9,383 bases of DNA from Persephonella sp. (GCA_027081375.1 JALWKR010000312.1:1-9383), one strand, 5' to 3'. Positions 1 to 7,274 are shown, counted from the stretch's first letter. Notes: generated from the sequence alone by a model not told the origin. Numbers and translations are program-made.

Positions 1-800
1 GATACTTCCTTTCCATCCCACGTTGTTCTTTTTTCAGGAGCCAAAGGAAGCTTAACCTTTTTTCCTATTAGTGATTTATATCTTTCGTCTTCTGGGTGAA
101 CTGCAACAGCTGTATCTCCAAGCATTGTTTCAGGTCTTGTTGTTGCAACAACAATATATTCTCCTGTCTCATTTCCGTTATCATCAACAACTGGATACTT
201 TATATACCAGAGATTTCCTTTTTCCTCTTTATACTCAACTTCAAGATCTGAAATTGCAGTTCTATCTTTTGGATCCCAGTTTACTATATAAGGAGCTTTA
301 AAAATAAGTCCTTCATTATAAAGTTTTTGAAAGGCTTCTCTTACAGCTCTTGCAAATCCCTCATCTAATGTAAATCTTTGTCTCGTCCAATCACATGAAG
401 CTCCTAAGCTCTCTATCTGTTTTTTTATAGTATCTCTTGCTTTTGGAACCCATTCCCAAACTTTTTCTATAAATTTTTCTCTTCCTAAGTCAAACTTGTT
501 TATACCTTGTTCTTCTAGCTGTCTTGTTACAACCCATTGAGTTGCTATTCCTGCGTGGTCAAATCCTGGAAGCCAGAGAGTATCAAATCCTTTCATTCTT
601 TTGTATCTTACAGTTATATCCTGCAAAGTCATATTTAAAGCGTGACCTATATGCAAACTTCCTGTAACATTAGGAGGAGGCATTACAATAGAAAACTTTT
701 GTTTACTTTCATCTAACGTTGGAGTAAAAAGAGCATTCTTTAACCACTCTGAGTACCATTTATTCTCTATCTTAGACGGATTGTATTCACCTAAAGACAT
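1..800 (-). CDS. valS: Valine--tRNA ligase, N-terminal part (cut by left window edge)
   Basis: Class I aminoacyl-tRNA synthetase that charges tRNA-Val with valine in the cytoplasm. About 266 codons are present, read from ATG at 798-800 to the window edge with no stop; full ValRS is usually 850-950 residues. Visible landmarks are PPPNVTGSLHIGHALN near residues 41-56, which holds the HIGH ATP-binding signature, then LPGFDHAGIATQ near 77-88, VNWDPKDRTAISDLEVEY, and the start of the CP1 editing domain (ATTRPETMLGDTAVAVHPED). The KMSKS loop and C-terminal coiled coil lie outside the window. The start is fixed by a strong Shine-Dalgarno AAGGAGGT at 807-814, six bases upstream. It lies 77 bases downstream of rfbD on the same strand; a TATAAT-like -10 in the gap suggests its own promoter, although read-through from the sugar operon is possible because no terminator is seen between them. 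Identification is secure. Confidence 0.96.
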   Translation of the reverse strand, partial: MSLGEYNPSKIENKWYSEWLKNALFTPTLDESKQKFSIVMPPPNVTGSLHIGHALNMTLQDITVRYKRMKGFDTLWLPGFDHAGIATQWVVTRQLEEQGINKFDLGREKFIEKVWEWVPKARDTIKKQIESLGASCDWTRQRFTLDEGFARAVREAFQKLYNEGLIFKAPYIVNWDPKDRTAISDLEVEYKEEKGNLWYIKYPVVDDNGNETGEYIVVATTRPETMLGDTAVAVHPEDERYKSLIGKKVKLPLAPEKRTTWDGKEV

Positions 801-806
801 AGGTTT

Positions 807-838
807 ACCTCCTTCGCATTTTCAAGATATCTATTATA
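807..838 (-). promoter_or_regulatory. Likely valS promoter -10 and ribosome binding site
   Basis: Read on the minus strand, a perfect TATAAT hexamer at 833-838 would start transcription near 826 and leave a leader of about 25 bases. That leader carries AAGGAGGT at 807-814, six bases before the valS ATG. No good -35 hexamer is found at 16-18 bases; the nearest TTACAT is only 13 bases away. The promoter is therefore plausible but unproven. The leader is far too short for a T-box riboswitch. Confidence 0.45.
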
Positions 839-853
839 ACTCTTTATAGATAT
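827..853. repeat. 8-bp inverted repeat overlapping the valS -10
   Basis: ATATCTAT (827-834) and ATAGATAT (846-853) form a perfect inverted repeat with an 11-base spacer. One arm and the spacer cover the putative -10 hexamer. It is not followed by a T-run on the minus strand, so it does not look like a terminator. It could be an operator or a chance feature of AT-rich DNA. Confidence 0.3.
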
Positions 854-877
854 GTAAGATAAAAAGGAGAAAAAGTA

Positions 878-1717
878 TCACATATTCTTTTTAAGGAATA
901 TTTCCAGTTCTCTGTCCCACAGATTTATTTCTACGTTTAAGAAACTAGATATTTTTCTGTTTGACATTGGGGAAAACTTAGGTCTTTTTGCAGGAAGATT
1001 AAATATATCAGAGGATACTGGTTTTATAAACTTATCTATACCTTTTATTTCAAAAACTTTTTTTGCCCATTCGTATCTTGAGGCGTATCCTGAGTTTGTT
1101 AAATGATAAAGACCTTTTAATCCTTTTTCTAGGGATTTCAAAGAGATTTCAACAATTGTTCTTGTTGATGTAGGAACAGATATTTCATCGTAGGCAACCT
1201 TTAGATAAGGATTGTTTTCAACCCACTGGAAAAGTTTGTATATAAAATTCTGTTTTCCTTCTCCATAAACCCAGCTAACTCTAAAGAGAAGAAAATTTTC
1301 TGTTTCCTCTTTAAGCCACTCCTCCCCTATTAACTTACTTTTTCCATAAAGGTTTATAGGATTAGGTTTATCTTCCTCTGTGTAGAGTCCATCTTCCTTA
1401 TTTCCGTCAAAAACATAATCTGTGGAAAAGTGAATTAAAAAAGCATTATATTTTTTTGATGCAAAAGCAAGATTTCTAACTCCTAGAGCATTAACCTTAA
1501 AAGCATTTACATAATCCTCTTCAGCTTTATCAACAAGGTTATAAGCAGAGCAGTTTATAACAACAGAAGGTTTATATGTTTGAAAGACTTCTAAAACCTG
1601 AGATAGATTTGATACATCACATTCTTTATGACCTAATGCCACTACTTCTTTACTGCTAAGCTCTTTTTGAAACTCTTTCCCTAACTGTCCGTCTTTACCT
1701 ATTATTAGATACTTCAT
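878..1717 (-). CDS. rfbD: dTDP-4-dehydrorhamnose reductase
   Basis: Last step of dTDP-L-rhamnose synthesis: NAD(P)H-dependent reduction of dTDP-4-keto-L-rhamnose in the cytoplasm. The 279 residues match the usual RmlD length. It is an extended short-chain dehydrogenase: Rossmann motif GKDGQLGKEF at 7-16, NCSAYNLVDKAE at 55-66 (family form usually NAAAYTAVDKAE), FSTDYVFDG at 97-105 with the active-site T99, and catalytic YGKSK with Y124 and K128. RVSWVYG at 146-152 and RPKFSPMSNRK near 245-255 match the C-terminal substrate region. The ATG is preceded by GAGGT (1723-1727), which overlaps the rfbB stop codon, so translation is probably coupled; the genes are 8 bases apart. It is the last gene of the sugar operon. 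The alternative symbol is rmlD. No defect is seen. Confidence 0.95.
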   Translation of the reverse strand: MKYLIIGKDGQLGKEFQKELSSKEVVALGHKECDVSNLSQVLEVFQTYKPSVVINCSAYNLVDKAEEDYVNAFKVNALGVRNLAFASKKYNAFLIHFSTDYVFDGNKEDGLYTEEDKPNPINLYGKSKLIGEEWLKEETENFLLFRVSWVYGEGKQNFIYKLFQWVENNPYLKVAYDEISVPTSTRTIVEISLKSLEKGLKGLYHLTNSGYASRYEWAKKVFEIKGIDKFIKPVSSDIFNLPAKRPKFSPMSNRKISSFLNVEINLWDRELEIFLKKNM

Positions 1718-1725
1718 AAATAACC

Positions 1726-2715
1726 TCAGGAATAAACTTTATTCCAGTATTCTTTAAGATACTTTAATTTCTTTTCTACCCAGTCCATATTATCTAAATA
1801 CCATTTAACAGTTTTCTCAATACCCTCTTCAAACTTTACTTTTGCTTTCCAACCTATCTCTCTTTCTATCTTATCTGTATTAAGAGAGTATCTAAAGTCA
1901 TGTCCTGGTCTGTCTTTTACAAAGGTTATTAAATCTTCAGGCTTATTTAATATAGAGAGGATAGCTTTTACTACTTCTATATTTCTTCTTTCTTCTCCAC
2001 TTCCTACGTTATATATCTCTCCTTCTTTTCCTTTTTCTATTATTTCAAAAACTGCCTCTGCACAGTCAGAGACAAAAAGCCATTCTCTTACATTTTGCCC
2101 AGTCCCATAAACAGGTATTGGTTCATCATTTAAAGCTTTTAAGATAACAACTGGAATAAGTTTTTCTGGATACTGCCACCACCCGTAATTGTTTGAAGGT
2201 CTAACAGTTATAACTGGTAAGCCATAGGTTTTGTAGTAAGCTCTTCCTAGCATATCTGCAGATGCTTTACTAACTGAGTAAGGGGAATTTGGAACAAGAG
2301 GAGTGTCTTCATAAAATTGTCCTTCTTCTCCTAACTCTCCGTAAACCTCATCTGTAGCTATATTTATAAACTGCTTTATATTATTTTCTTTTGCTACATC
2401 TAGTAAAACCTGTGTTCCTTTTACATTTGTTTCTATAAATGGAGAAGCATCTAAAATGCTTCTATCAACATGACTTTCTGCTGCCCAGTGAACCACCACA
2501 TCAGGTTTTTCTACCTTAAAAATATGTTCTATGAACTCTCTATTTGTTATATCTGCTTTATAAAATGTTATTCTATCTTCTACTTCTTTTAATCTTTCTA
2601 AATCTCCTGCATATGTAAGTTTGTCAACAACTGCAATCTCATAGCCTTTATCTACTGCCTGTCTAACAAACTCACTTCCTATAAACCCTGCCCCACCTGT
2701 AACTAAAAGTTTCAT
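1726..2715 (-). CDS. rfbB: dTDP-glucose 4,6-dehydratase
   Basis: Second step of the pathway: NAD-dependent conversion of dTDP-glucose to dTDP-4-keto-6-deoxyglucose. At 329 residues it has normal length. TGGAGFIGSEFV at 6-17 is the NAD-binding Rossmann motif, DKLTYAG at 31-37 is typical of RmlB, TDEVYG at 121-126 holds the catalytic Thr-Asp-Glu triad, and YSVSK at 146-150 supplies Y146 and K150. RPSNNYG at 172-178 and EKLIP at 184-188 are also conserved, but the usual Pro-Tyr after SNNYG is replaced by Trp-Trp (W179, W180). RPGHDFRY at 269-276 binds the nucleotide-sugar. The ATG has an AAGGAGG site at 2721-2727, five bases upstream, and rfbC ends 14 bases upstream. Its product feeds RfbC directly. 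Also called rmlB. Confidence 0.97.
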   Translation of the reverse strand: MKLLVTGGAGFIGSEFVRQAVDKGYEIAVVDKLTYAGDLERLKEVEDRITFYKADITNREFIEHIFKVEKPDVVVHWAAESHVDRSILDASPFIETNVKGTQVLLDVAKENNIKQFINIATDEVYGELGEEGQFYEDTPLVPNSPYSVSKASADMLGRAYYKTYGLPVITVRPSNNYGWWQYPEKLIPVVILKALNDEPIPVYGTGQNVREWLFVSDCAEAVFEIIEKGKEGEIYNVGSGEERRNIEVVKAILSILNKPEDLITFVKDRPGHDFRYSLNTDKIEREIGWKAKVKFEEGIEKTVKWYLDNMDWVEKKLKYLKEYWNKVYS

Positions 2716-2729
2716 AAAATCCTCCTTAC

Positions 2730-3296
2730 TTAATATTCAAAGGTTGTATCAATCTCTTTTAAAAAAGGTAGCTTTTTATCTTTTTCTGAAAGGATAATCT
2801 CATCTACATGATCCAATGGCCACTTTATATCTATATCAGGGTCGTTCCATATTATTCCTGCATCGTGCTCAGGAGAATATTCTCCTCCTGAAACTTTGTA
2901 TATTACCTCTGCTTCATCTGACAGTGTTAAAAAACCATGGGCAAAACCTTCAGGTATCCAGAGGATATATCTATTTTCCTCTGATAGTTCATATCCTACC
3001 CATTTTCCAAAGGTTGGACTTCCTTTTCTTATATCTACAGCAACATCAAATATTTTCCCTCTTATACATCTAACAAGTTTTCCTTGAGCAAAAGGTTTTT
3101 TTTGGAAATGAAGTCCTCTTAAAACCCCCTTCACCGATTTTGAATGGTTGTCCTGAACAAACTCAGCTTTTATTCCTGCCTTTTCAAAATCCGACTTTTT
3201 GTAAGTTTCTAAGAAAAATCCTCTTTCATCTTGAAATACTTTTGGTTTTATTAAAATAACATCAGGAATTTCTGTTTTTATAAATTCAAAAGGCAC
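2730..3296 (-). CDS. rfbC: dTDP-4-dehydrorhamnose 3,5-epimerase
   Basis: Third step: double epimerisation at C3 and C5 of dTDP-4-keto-6-deoxyglucose, giving dTDP-4-keto-L-rhamnose. The 188 residues match the small cupin-fold RmlC family. [10 protein letters not shown] at 23-32, the signature RGLHFQ with catalytic base H63, K73, IPEGFAHGF with H120, the tyrosine Y133 in VIYK, YSPEHD at 140-145, and WP at 159-160 followed by a late acidic segment with D173 are all present and match known catalytic or binding positions. The start codon is GTG (3294-3296), chosen because AAGGAG at 3304-3309 lies seven bases upstream and the N-terminus [13 protein letters not shown] matches the family. The gene overlaps the end of rfbA by 11 bases, which suggests translational coupling. 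Also called rmlC. Confidence 0.96.
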   Translation of the reverse strand: MPFEFIKTEIPDVILIKPKVFQDERGFFLETYKKSDFEKAGIKAEFVQDNHSKSVKGVLRGLHFQKKPFAQGKLVRCIRGKIFDVAVDIRKGSPTFGKWVGYELSEENRYILWIPEGFAHGFLTLSDEAEVIYKVSGGEYSPEHDAGIIWNDPDIDIKWPLDHVDEIILSEKDKKLPFLKEIDTTFEY

Positions 3297-4185
3297 GTTC
3301 CCTCTCCTTAGTTGTATTTGCTATTTCTAATAGATACTGTCCGTATTCTGTTTTTGAAAGAGGTTTTGCAAGTTCTATCAGTTGTTCTCTTGTTATCCAT
3401 CCATTGTTAAAAGCTATTTCCTCTATACAACCTATCATTAAGCCTGTTCTTTTTTCTATTGTTGCCACAAACTCTCCTGCTTCAAGAAAACTGTCATGAG
3501 TCCCTGCGTCAAACCAGGCAAAGCCTCTTCCAAGGAGCTTTACTTTTAGTTCCAAATGTTTAAGATATTCCTCATTTACAGAGGTAATTTCTAACTCTCC
3601 TCTATCTGATGGTTTTACATTCTTAGCAAACTCTATAGCTCTATTATCGTAAAAATACATACCTACTACAGCATAGTTAGATTTAGGTTTTTTAGGTTTT
3701 TCTTCTATAGAAATAACGTTTCCTAGTTCATCAAATTCTACAACACCAAACCTTTCAGGATCTTTAACTGAATATCCAAAGATATATGCTCCTCCTACCT
3801 TTTCAATGTCTTCTTTAGCTTCTTTCATTATCTTTACAAGATCATGACCAAAGAATATATTATCCCCAAGCATAAGACATATGCTATCGTCTCCTACAAA
3901 ATCCTCAGCTAATATTAAGCCCTCTGCAAGACCCCTTGGTTCTTCCTGTATTTTATACTGTATATTCATTCCAAGGTGAGAACCATCTCCAAACAAGTCC
4001 TGAAAATGGTGAAGGTCAAATTTATTGACTATAAAAAGAATATCCCTTAGACCAAGAAGCATAGCCAAAGAAAGAGGATAATAAATCATAGGTTTGTTGT
4101 ATATTGGGAGAAAATGTTTATTTACTCCCTTTGTTACAGGATAAAGTCTTGTTCCACTTCCACCTGCTAATATTACTCCTTTCAT
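3286..4185 (-). CDS. rfbA: Glucose-1-phosphate thymidylyltransferase
   Basis: First committed step: dTTP plus glucose-1-phosphate gives dTDP-glucose and pyrophosphate. The 299 residues are typical of RmlA. The nucleotide-binding loop [14 protein letters not shown] is at 6-19, KPMIYYPLS at 31-39, Q80 and G85 sit at positions I recall as contacting thymine in the family, LGDN with metal-binding D108 is at 106-109, EEKP at 161-164, RGELEIT at 195-201, and FDAGTH with D227 at 225-230. The usual Ser-Lys-Gln-Leu-Leu-Pro is Asn-Lys-His-Phe-Leu-Pro (22-27), a variant seen in some thermophile and archaeal homologues, so I do not read it as a defect. The ATG overlaps the upstream glycosyltransferase stop in ATGA (4182-4185); GGGGAG upstream gives a usable ribosome site. 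Also called rmlA. Confidence 0.97.
   Translation of the reverse strand: MKGVILAGGSGTRLYPVTKGVNKHFLPIYNKPMIYYPLSLAMLLGLRDILFIVNKFDLHHFQDLFGDGSHLGMNIQYKIQEEPRGLAEGLILAEDFVGDDSICLMLGDNIFFGHDLVKIMKEAKEDIEKVGGAYIFGYSVKDPERFGVVEFDELGNVISIEEKPKKPKSNYAVVGMYFYDNRAIEFAKNVKPSDRGELEITSVNEEYLKHLELKVKLLGRGFAWFDAGTHDSFLEAGEFVATIEKRTGLMIGCIEEIAFNNGWITREQLIELAKPLSKTEYGQYLLEIANTTKERERAF
3304..3309 (-). promoter_or_regulatory. Ribosome binding site fixing the GTG start of rfbC
   Basis: AAGGAG on the minus strand lies inside the last codons of rfbA, seven bases before the GTG at 3294-3296. No ATG is available nearby that preserves the conserved RmlC N-terminus, so this site decides the start. Confidence 0.7.
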
Positions 4186-5015
4186 CTTGCCACTCTCCCC
4201 GCTGAAATATTTTTTAAATCTCTATATGGGTCAATAAACCATCCCCATTTTTGAAAGTATTTTAATGCTGATTTCATATGTACCATTAACAGTTTTTTAT
4301 CCTGATATGAATGCTTTCCATATTTATGGTATATCTTTGCTTCTGGATAATAAATTGTATCGTATTTTAACCCTATTCTTCTGCATAAATCATAATCTTC
4401 CATGTACATAAAAAATTCGTCATCAAACATACCTACTTCTTTAAAAACTTCTGTTCTAACAAACATAAAACATCCTGATAATGCAGGTATATCTGCTGTT
4501 TCCTCATATCCAATATCTTCACATTGATATTTTTTTAGTCTTTCATCTAAATACTTTTTTAAAGAACCTGGTAAAAATCTTCTTCCAAAAAGGTCAATAG
4601 GAGATGGAAGTCTTCTACAGAGTTTCTGTATTTTATCATTTGGATATAAAACTTTAGGCATAACCTGACCAACGTGAGGATTTTTTTCCATAAAATTGTA
4701 AAGTTTCTCCAACGTTCCTCTGTAAAACCAAACATCTGGGTTTAGGATAAGATGGTATTTAGATTTATCAATAATCTTTTCAATAGCTATATTGTGAGCT
4801 TTTCCAAAACCAAGGTTTTTACCGTCGTTATATATATACTCAATTCTCTTATCTTTTAAAATCTCCAAAACACTCCCAAGAAAAGGGGTAGGAGAGTTAT
4901 CTACAACATAAATTTTTACTTTAAGATCTGTATCTAGAAAACTTTTTACAGCTTCAAGAACATCATAAGGATTATTTTTATAAAGCACCAAGGAAGCTGA
5001 AATATCGTACTTCAT
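4182..5015 (-). CDS. GT2 glycosyltransferase, probable rhamnosyltransferase
   Basis: Family 2 (GT-A fold) glycosyltransferase resembling dTDP-rhamnosyltransferases of the RfbF/WbbL type. Landmarks over 277 residues: an SLVLYKNN strand at the N-terminus, VVDNSP at 37-42, [13 protein letters not shown] at 63-75, LNPDVWF at 91-97 with the metal-binding D94 in place of a full Dx[10 protein letters not shown] at 179-187, and [13 protein letters not shown] at 202-214 with the acceptor-activating E206/D207. No transmembrane segment is evident, so it probably works at the inner face of the membrane on a lipid-linked sugar. Direct overlap with rfbA (ATGA), followed by the other dTDP-rhamnose genes, supports dTDP-L-rhamnose as donor; acceptor and linkage cannot be read. 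Its Shine-Dalgarno AAGGAGGT (5027-5034) lies in the KGGY codons ending the upstream gene, with a rather long 11-base spacing. Confidence 0.88.
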   Translation of the reverse strand: MKYDISASLVLYKNNPYDVLEAVKSFLDTDLKVKIYVVDNSPTPFLGSVLEILKDKRIEYIYNDGKNLGFGKAHNIAIEKIIDKSKYHLILNPDVWFYRGTLEKLYNFMEKNPHVGQVMPKVLYPNDKIQKLCRRLPSPIDLFGRRFLPGSLKKYLDERLKKYQCEDIGYEETADIPALSGCFMFVRTEVFKEVGMFDDEFFMYMEDYDLCRRIGLKYDTIYYPEAKIYHKYGKHSYQDKKLLMVHMKSALKYFQKWGWFIDPYRDLKNISAGRVAR

Positions 5016-5020
5016 GGTAA

Positions 5021-6013
5021 TTAATAACCTCCTTTTATCTTTAAATAGATTTCTCTCATTAGGGATGCTATAGGAATTGGAAATACTGATATTAAATACA
5101 AAAGAGATTTTGGCATATTTACAGCTTTATCTATAAAATGTTCATACTCTTTAACTACTTTAGGATCGAGATATCCAAAAGATCTTATGTATAAAAGTTT
5201 TAAAGGACTGAAAACTCCTGTATATCTATCGTGATTTTTTACACAGTTTATTTTTGCTGTATAAGAGTATGTAGTTGGTAAAGAAAATACAGCTTCATAC
5301 CAATCTTTTGTAAAAATTTTAACTATATTTTTAAACCAGGTTGCACCACTTAAACTTCCTAAATTTAAAGTAAATACTGCAGGATTTTCATCAAAGTATA
5401 CTTTTATCTTTGGTTTCTTTCCTAAATAATCGTAAAGCAAAACAAACTGAGGGAATATTGTCCCTTCATATCTTCTCCTATCAAAATTTTTTATAAGTTC
5501 ATCGCTATAGACAATGGTACTCATAAAGGTTGTATGCCATCCAAGTTCAGAGAGTAGTTTATTTTTATCTGTGTATTCTTGAGATTTTATACTCTTTACC
5601 CTTAATGATTTACATCCTTTTTCTGGGTATCTTTTGTCTTTTAATCTACAGGCATTAAGAATTACAGCATCATACTCATCGTTCTCTAATATCTGCAGAA
5701 CTCTTTTTATAGAACCTTTTGATATAGAATCATCATCCCCTAACAACCATTTATATTTAGTTTTAGCCATATTTAAAACTGTGAAAAAATTTCCTTCTAT
5801 TCCCTGTGGACTAGGGTTTTTTTTGTAGAAAATATAAGAGTATTCTTTTTTTAGCCTTTTAACCATTTCTTGTGTTTCATTATTTGTTGAATCGTCAGAT
5901 ATGTATATAGGTACTTTATACTCTTTTGCCTCATCTAAGAAAAATCTTATAGCCTTTTCTAAAAGCTCTGCCCTATTGTAAGTTGGTATGCATATAGATA
6001 ACTTTTGGTTCAT
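5021..6013 (-). CDS. GT2 glycosyltransferase, RfbV (abequosyltransferase)-like
   Basis: Second family 2 glycosyltransferase, 330 residues. The N-terminal GT-A domain shows SICIPTYNRAELLEKAI at 6-22, YISDDST at 37-43 with D40/D41, and WLLGDDDSISKGS at 89-101 with the acidic metal site D93-D95. MSTIVYSDELI at 164-174 and the overall pattern resemble abequosyltransferase-like proteins of O-antigen clusters. Residues 301-317 (KSLLYLISVFPIPIASL) are hydrophobic and may associate with the membrane. Donor and acceptor are unknown. The start is the ATG at 6011-6013, giving a 41-base overlap with the upstream GT9 gene; a later start would remove the essential first beta strand. The ribosome site is an unusual run of six G (6019-6024), five bases upstream, which can pair with CCUCC through a G-U wobble. 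It ends five bases before the next gene. Confidence 0.87.
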   Translation of the reverse strand: MNQKLSICIPTYNRAELLEKAIRFFLDEAKEYKVPIYISDDSTNNETQEMVKRLKKEYSYIFYKKNPSPQGIEGNFFTVLNMAKTKYKWLLGDDDSISKGSIKRVLQILENDEYDAVILNACRLKDKRYPEKGCKSLRVKSIKSQEYTDKNKLLSELGWHTTFMSTIVYSDELIKNFDRRRYEGTIFPQFVLLYDYLGKKPKIKVYFDENPAVFTLNLGSLSGATWFKNIVKIFTKDWYEAVFSLPTTYSYTAKINCVKNHDRYTGVFSPLKLLYIRSFGYLDPKVVKEYEHFIDKAVNMPKSLLYLISVFPIPIASLMREIYLKIKGGY

Positions 6014-6938
6014 TGTATCCCCCCAATATGTTGAAAGAGTGTTCTATTTTGTTTATAACTGCTTCTTCAGGAATATTTTTTACTCCAGATGAAGAGAAAA
6101 TTGTTTCTATTCTTCCTCTTCCTATAGGTTTGTACTTTTCAGGTTTTGTATAACCATACAGAACAAGTAAATTTGCATCATAATAAGCTGATAAATGGGC
6201 TGGTCCTGTGTCTCCGGATATTACAAGATCAGTTTCCTGAACCATTTTTGCTATCTCTATTAACGAAAGAGATTTCACCTTAAATTCAGGATAAAAAATT
6301 TGTGCTAAATGAAGATCTTTTTTAGCAACAAGAAAAACTATATCAATTTTGTATCTATTTTTAAGATATCTTCCAATACTTTTATATTTTTCAGGAGAGT
6401 AATCTTTATTTTCGTTACCTGAAAATGGAAATATAAGAACTCTGTTTATATTTGGCTTTTTTGATTTTCTCCATATGGGAGGTTTAAATTTGATATAAGG
6501 GAAATACCTCCTTAATAGATGAAGACTCATAATATAAAAGTGCTCATCAAGAAACGTTTTTTTTATCTGAAGATAGTAAGAGAGAAGTTCATGATACTTA
6601 GGAGTAATTATTACTGAGCTTTTTGCTTTAGACTTTACAAGAGCAAGCTTTGAAATGTAAAGCCATAAAGCCCTTGGCTCCAATTTTAATGGATGAAGGT
6701 AATTTGGAGTTAAAAAGATATAATCATAGCTGTAATCTATATTTGCCAAATCTTTACTATTTTTGTAACCAATAACATTAGCAACAGGCAACATAAATTT
6801 TGCTAAACTGCTAAACCAATCAGAAACAACAACTGTTACTTCAAAACCTTTTCTTATCAGAACTTCTATTAAATGAGCATCTGATATAAAATCCCCTAAT
6901 CCCTTATAAAACCCAAATAAAATACTTTTTTTTCCCAT
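5973..6938 (-). CDS. GT9-family glycosyltransferase (heptosyltransferase-like)
   Basis: GT-B-fold glycosyltransferase related to ADP-heptose:LPS heptosyltransferases, 321 residues. The N-terminal FGFYKGLGDFISDAHLI (8-24) is the family's glycine loop, IFPFSG at 169-174 begins the second Rossmann domain, and DLVISGDTGPAHLSAYYD at 237-254 is the hallmark GT9 nucleotide-sugar motif, followed by LVLYGYTKPEKYKPIG at 258-273. This points to lipopolysaccharide core or other glycan assembly at the cytoplasmic face of the inner membrane. The donor is not certain: GT9 members also transfer other sugars. The ATG at 6936-6938 is the only possible start after in-frame TAA codons just upstream, yet there is no Shine-Dalgarno; a short or nearly leaderless mRNA would fit. 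It is the first gene of the seven-gene operon and follows a 400-base non-coding stretch. Its end overlaps the next gene by 41 bases. Confidence 0.88.
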   Translation of the reverse strand: MGKKSILFGFYKGLGDFISDAHLIEVLIRKGFEVTVVVSDWFSSLAKFMLPVANVIGYKNSKDLANIDYSYDYIFLTPNYLHPLKLEPRALWLYISKLALVKSKAKSSVIITPKYHELLSYYLQIKKTFLDEHFYIMSLHLLRRYFPYIKFKPPIWRKSKKPNINRVLIFPFSGNENKDYSPEKYKSIGRYLKNRYKIDIVFLVAKKDLHLAQIFYPEFKVKSLSLIEIAKMVQETDLVISGDTGPAHLSAYYDANLLVLYGYTKPEKYKPIGRGRIETIFSSSGVKNIPEEAVINKIEHSFNILGGYNEPKVIYMHTNLQ

Positions 6939-6962
6939 TTTCGCTACTTTAACTACAGTTTT

Positions 6963-7025
6963 ACTATATTATTAAGCAAAATTGTCACCATTTATCTAAG
7001 TATTTGAAATATTGATAAAAATCAT
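6963..7025 (-). promoter_or_regulatory. Candidate FNR/CRP-type box and promoter of the glycan operon
   Basis: The plus strand reads TTGATAAAAATCAT at 7012-7025, matching the FNR consensus TTGAT-N4-ATCAA at nine of ten positions. On the minus strand the best nearby -10 is TATAGT at 6963-6968 (five of six matches), predicting a start near 6956-6957 and a leader under 20 bases. The box then centres at about -62.5, close to the class I activator position of -61.5. A -35-like GTGACA lies at 6983-6988 but only 14 bases from the -10, so the core promoter is weak and would plausibly need an activator. The regulator gene is not in the window. Confidence 0.45.
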
Positions 7026-7086
7026 AAGAAATGTATACAAAATTCAAGTTTTAAAACCTAAATTTTGTAAAATTATGTGACAATTT
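6979..7086. repeat. 10-bp inverted repeat flanking the FNR-type box
   Basis: AAATTGTCAC at 6979-6988 and its exact reverse complement GTGACAATTT at 7077-7086 face each other about 88 bases apart, with the FNR-type box at 7012-7025 between them. The left copy includes the -35-like GTGACA of the operon promoter on the minus strand. It could be a pair of operators or chance in AT-rich DNA. Confidence 0.3.
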
Positions 7087-7197
7087 AAAAAACTTTTTTA
7101 CAATCTATAAGAGATATAGAAACTTCTTTAGAAGTGATGCTTTTTATACGGAAAATTTGGGAGATTTAACTTTTTAAGTTAATGAAAATTATGTATT

Positions 7198-7225
7198 TTT
7201 ATAAGATAAATTTTAAAAATTTCAA
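7198..7225 (-). promoter_or_regulatory. Alternative sigma-70-like promoter
   Basis: On the minus strand TTGAAA (7220-7225) and TATAAA (7198-7203) are separated by 16 bases, each with five of six consensus matches. This is the best -35/-10 pair in the gap, but it would give the glycan operon a leader of about 250 bases. It may be a second, constitutive promoter or a by-product of base composition. Confidence 0.28.
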
Positions 7226-7274
7226 TGCTTATCAGTTTTTATTATTTTAATCTAGGAATAGAACAGTTTTTTAA

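Larger units (their letters stand above)
878..6938 (-). other. Seven-gene dTDP-rhamnose and glycosyltransferase operon
   Basis: Order of transcription is GT9, GT2, GT2, rfbA, rfbC, rfbB, rfbD. Junctions are: 41-base overlap, 5-base gap, 4-base overlap, 11-base overlap, 14-base gap, 8-base gap, with no internal terminator seen. The complete dTDP-L-rhamnose pathway plus three transferases indicates synthesis of a rhamnose-containing envelope glycan (O-antigen, core extension or S-layer glycan). Flippase, polymerase and ligase genes are not in the window. Confidence 0.85.

Noticed and set aside
71..301. Plus-strand open frame of 76 codons
   Set aside because: It lies wholly antisense to the strongly conserved valS coding sequence, is rich in Leu and Gln from reversed codons, and has no ribosome site.
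801..877. T-box riboswitch upstream of valS
   Set aside because: The gap is only 77 bases and lacks the T-box core and specifier stem; T-boxes are also mainly a Firmicutes feature.
2816..3087. Two overlapping plus-strand open frames
   Set aside because: Both are antisense to rfbC, which has clear catalytic motifs; their translations show no recognisable domain.
3286..4185. Possible loss of nucleotide specificity in RfbA from Gln to His and Gln to Glu changes near residues 24 and 89
   Set aside because: The residues I recall as contacting thymine (Q80, G85) and the metal aspartates D108 and D227 are present, and similar changes occur in other RmlA proteins.
5634..5828. Plus-strand open frame of 64 codons
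   Set aside because: Antisense to the GT-A domain of the second GT2 gene, and no start signal or homologous motif is visible.
5973..6013. Frameshift or gene fusion suggested by the 41-base overlap of the GT9 and GT2 genes
   Set aside because: Both proteins have complete family motifs and normal lengths, and the GT2 start has its own G-rich ribosome site, so this is an ordinary overlap.
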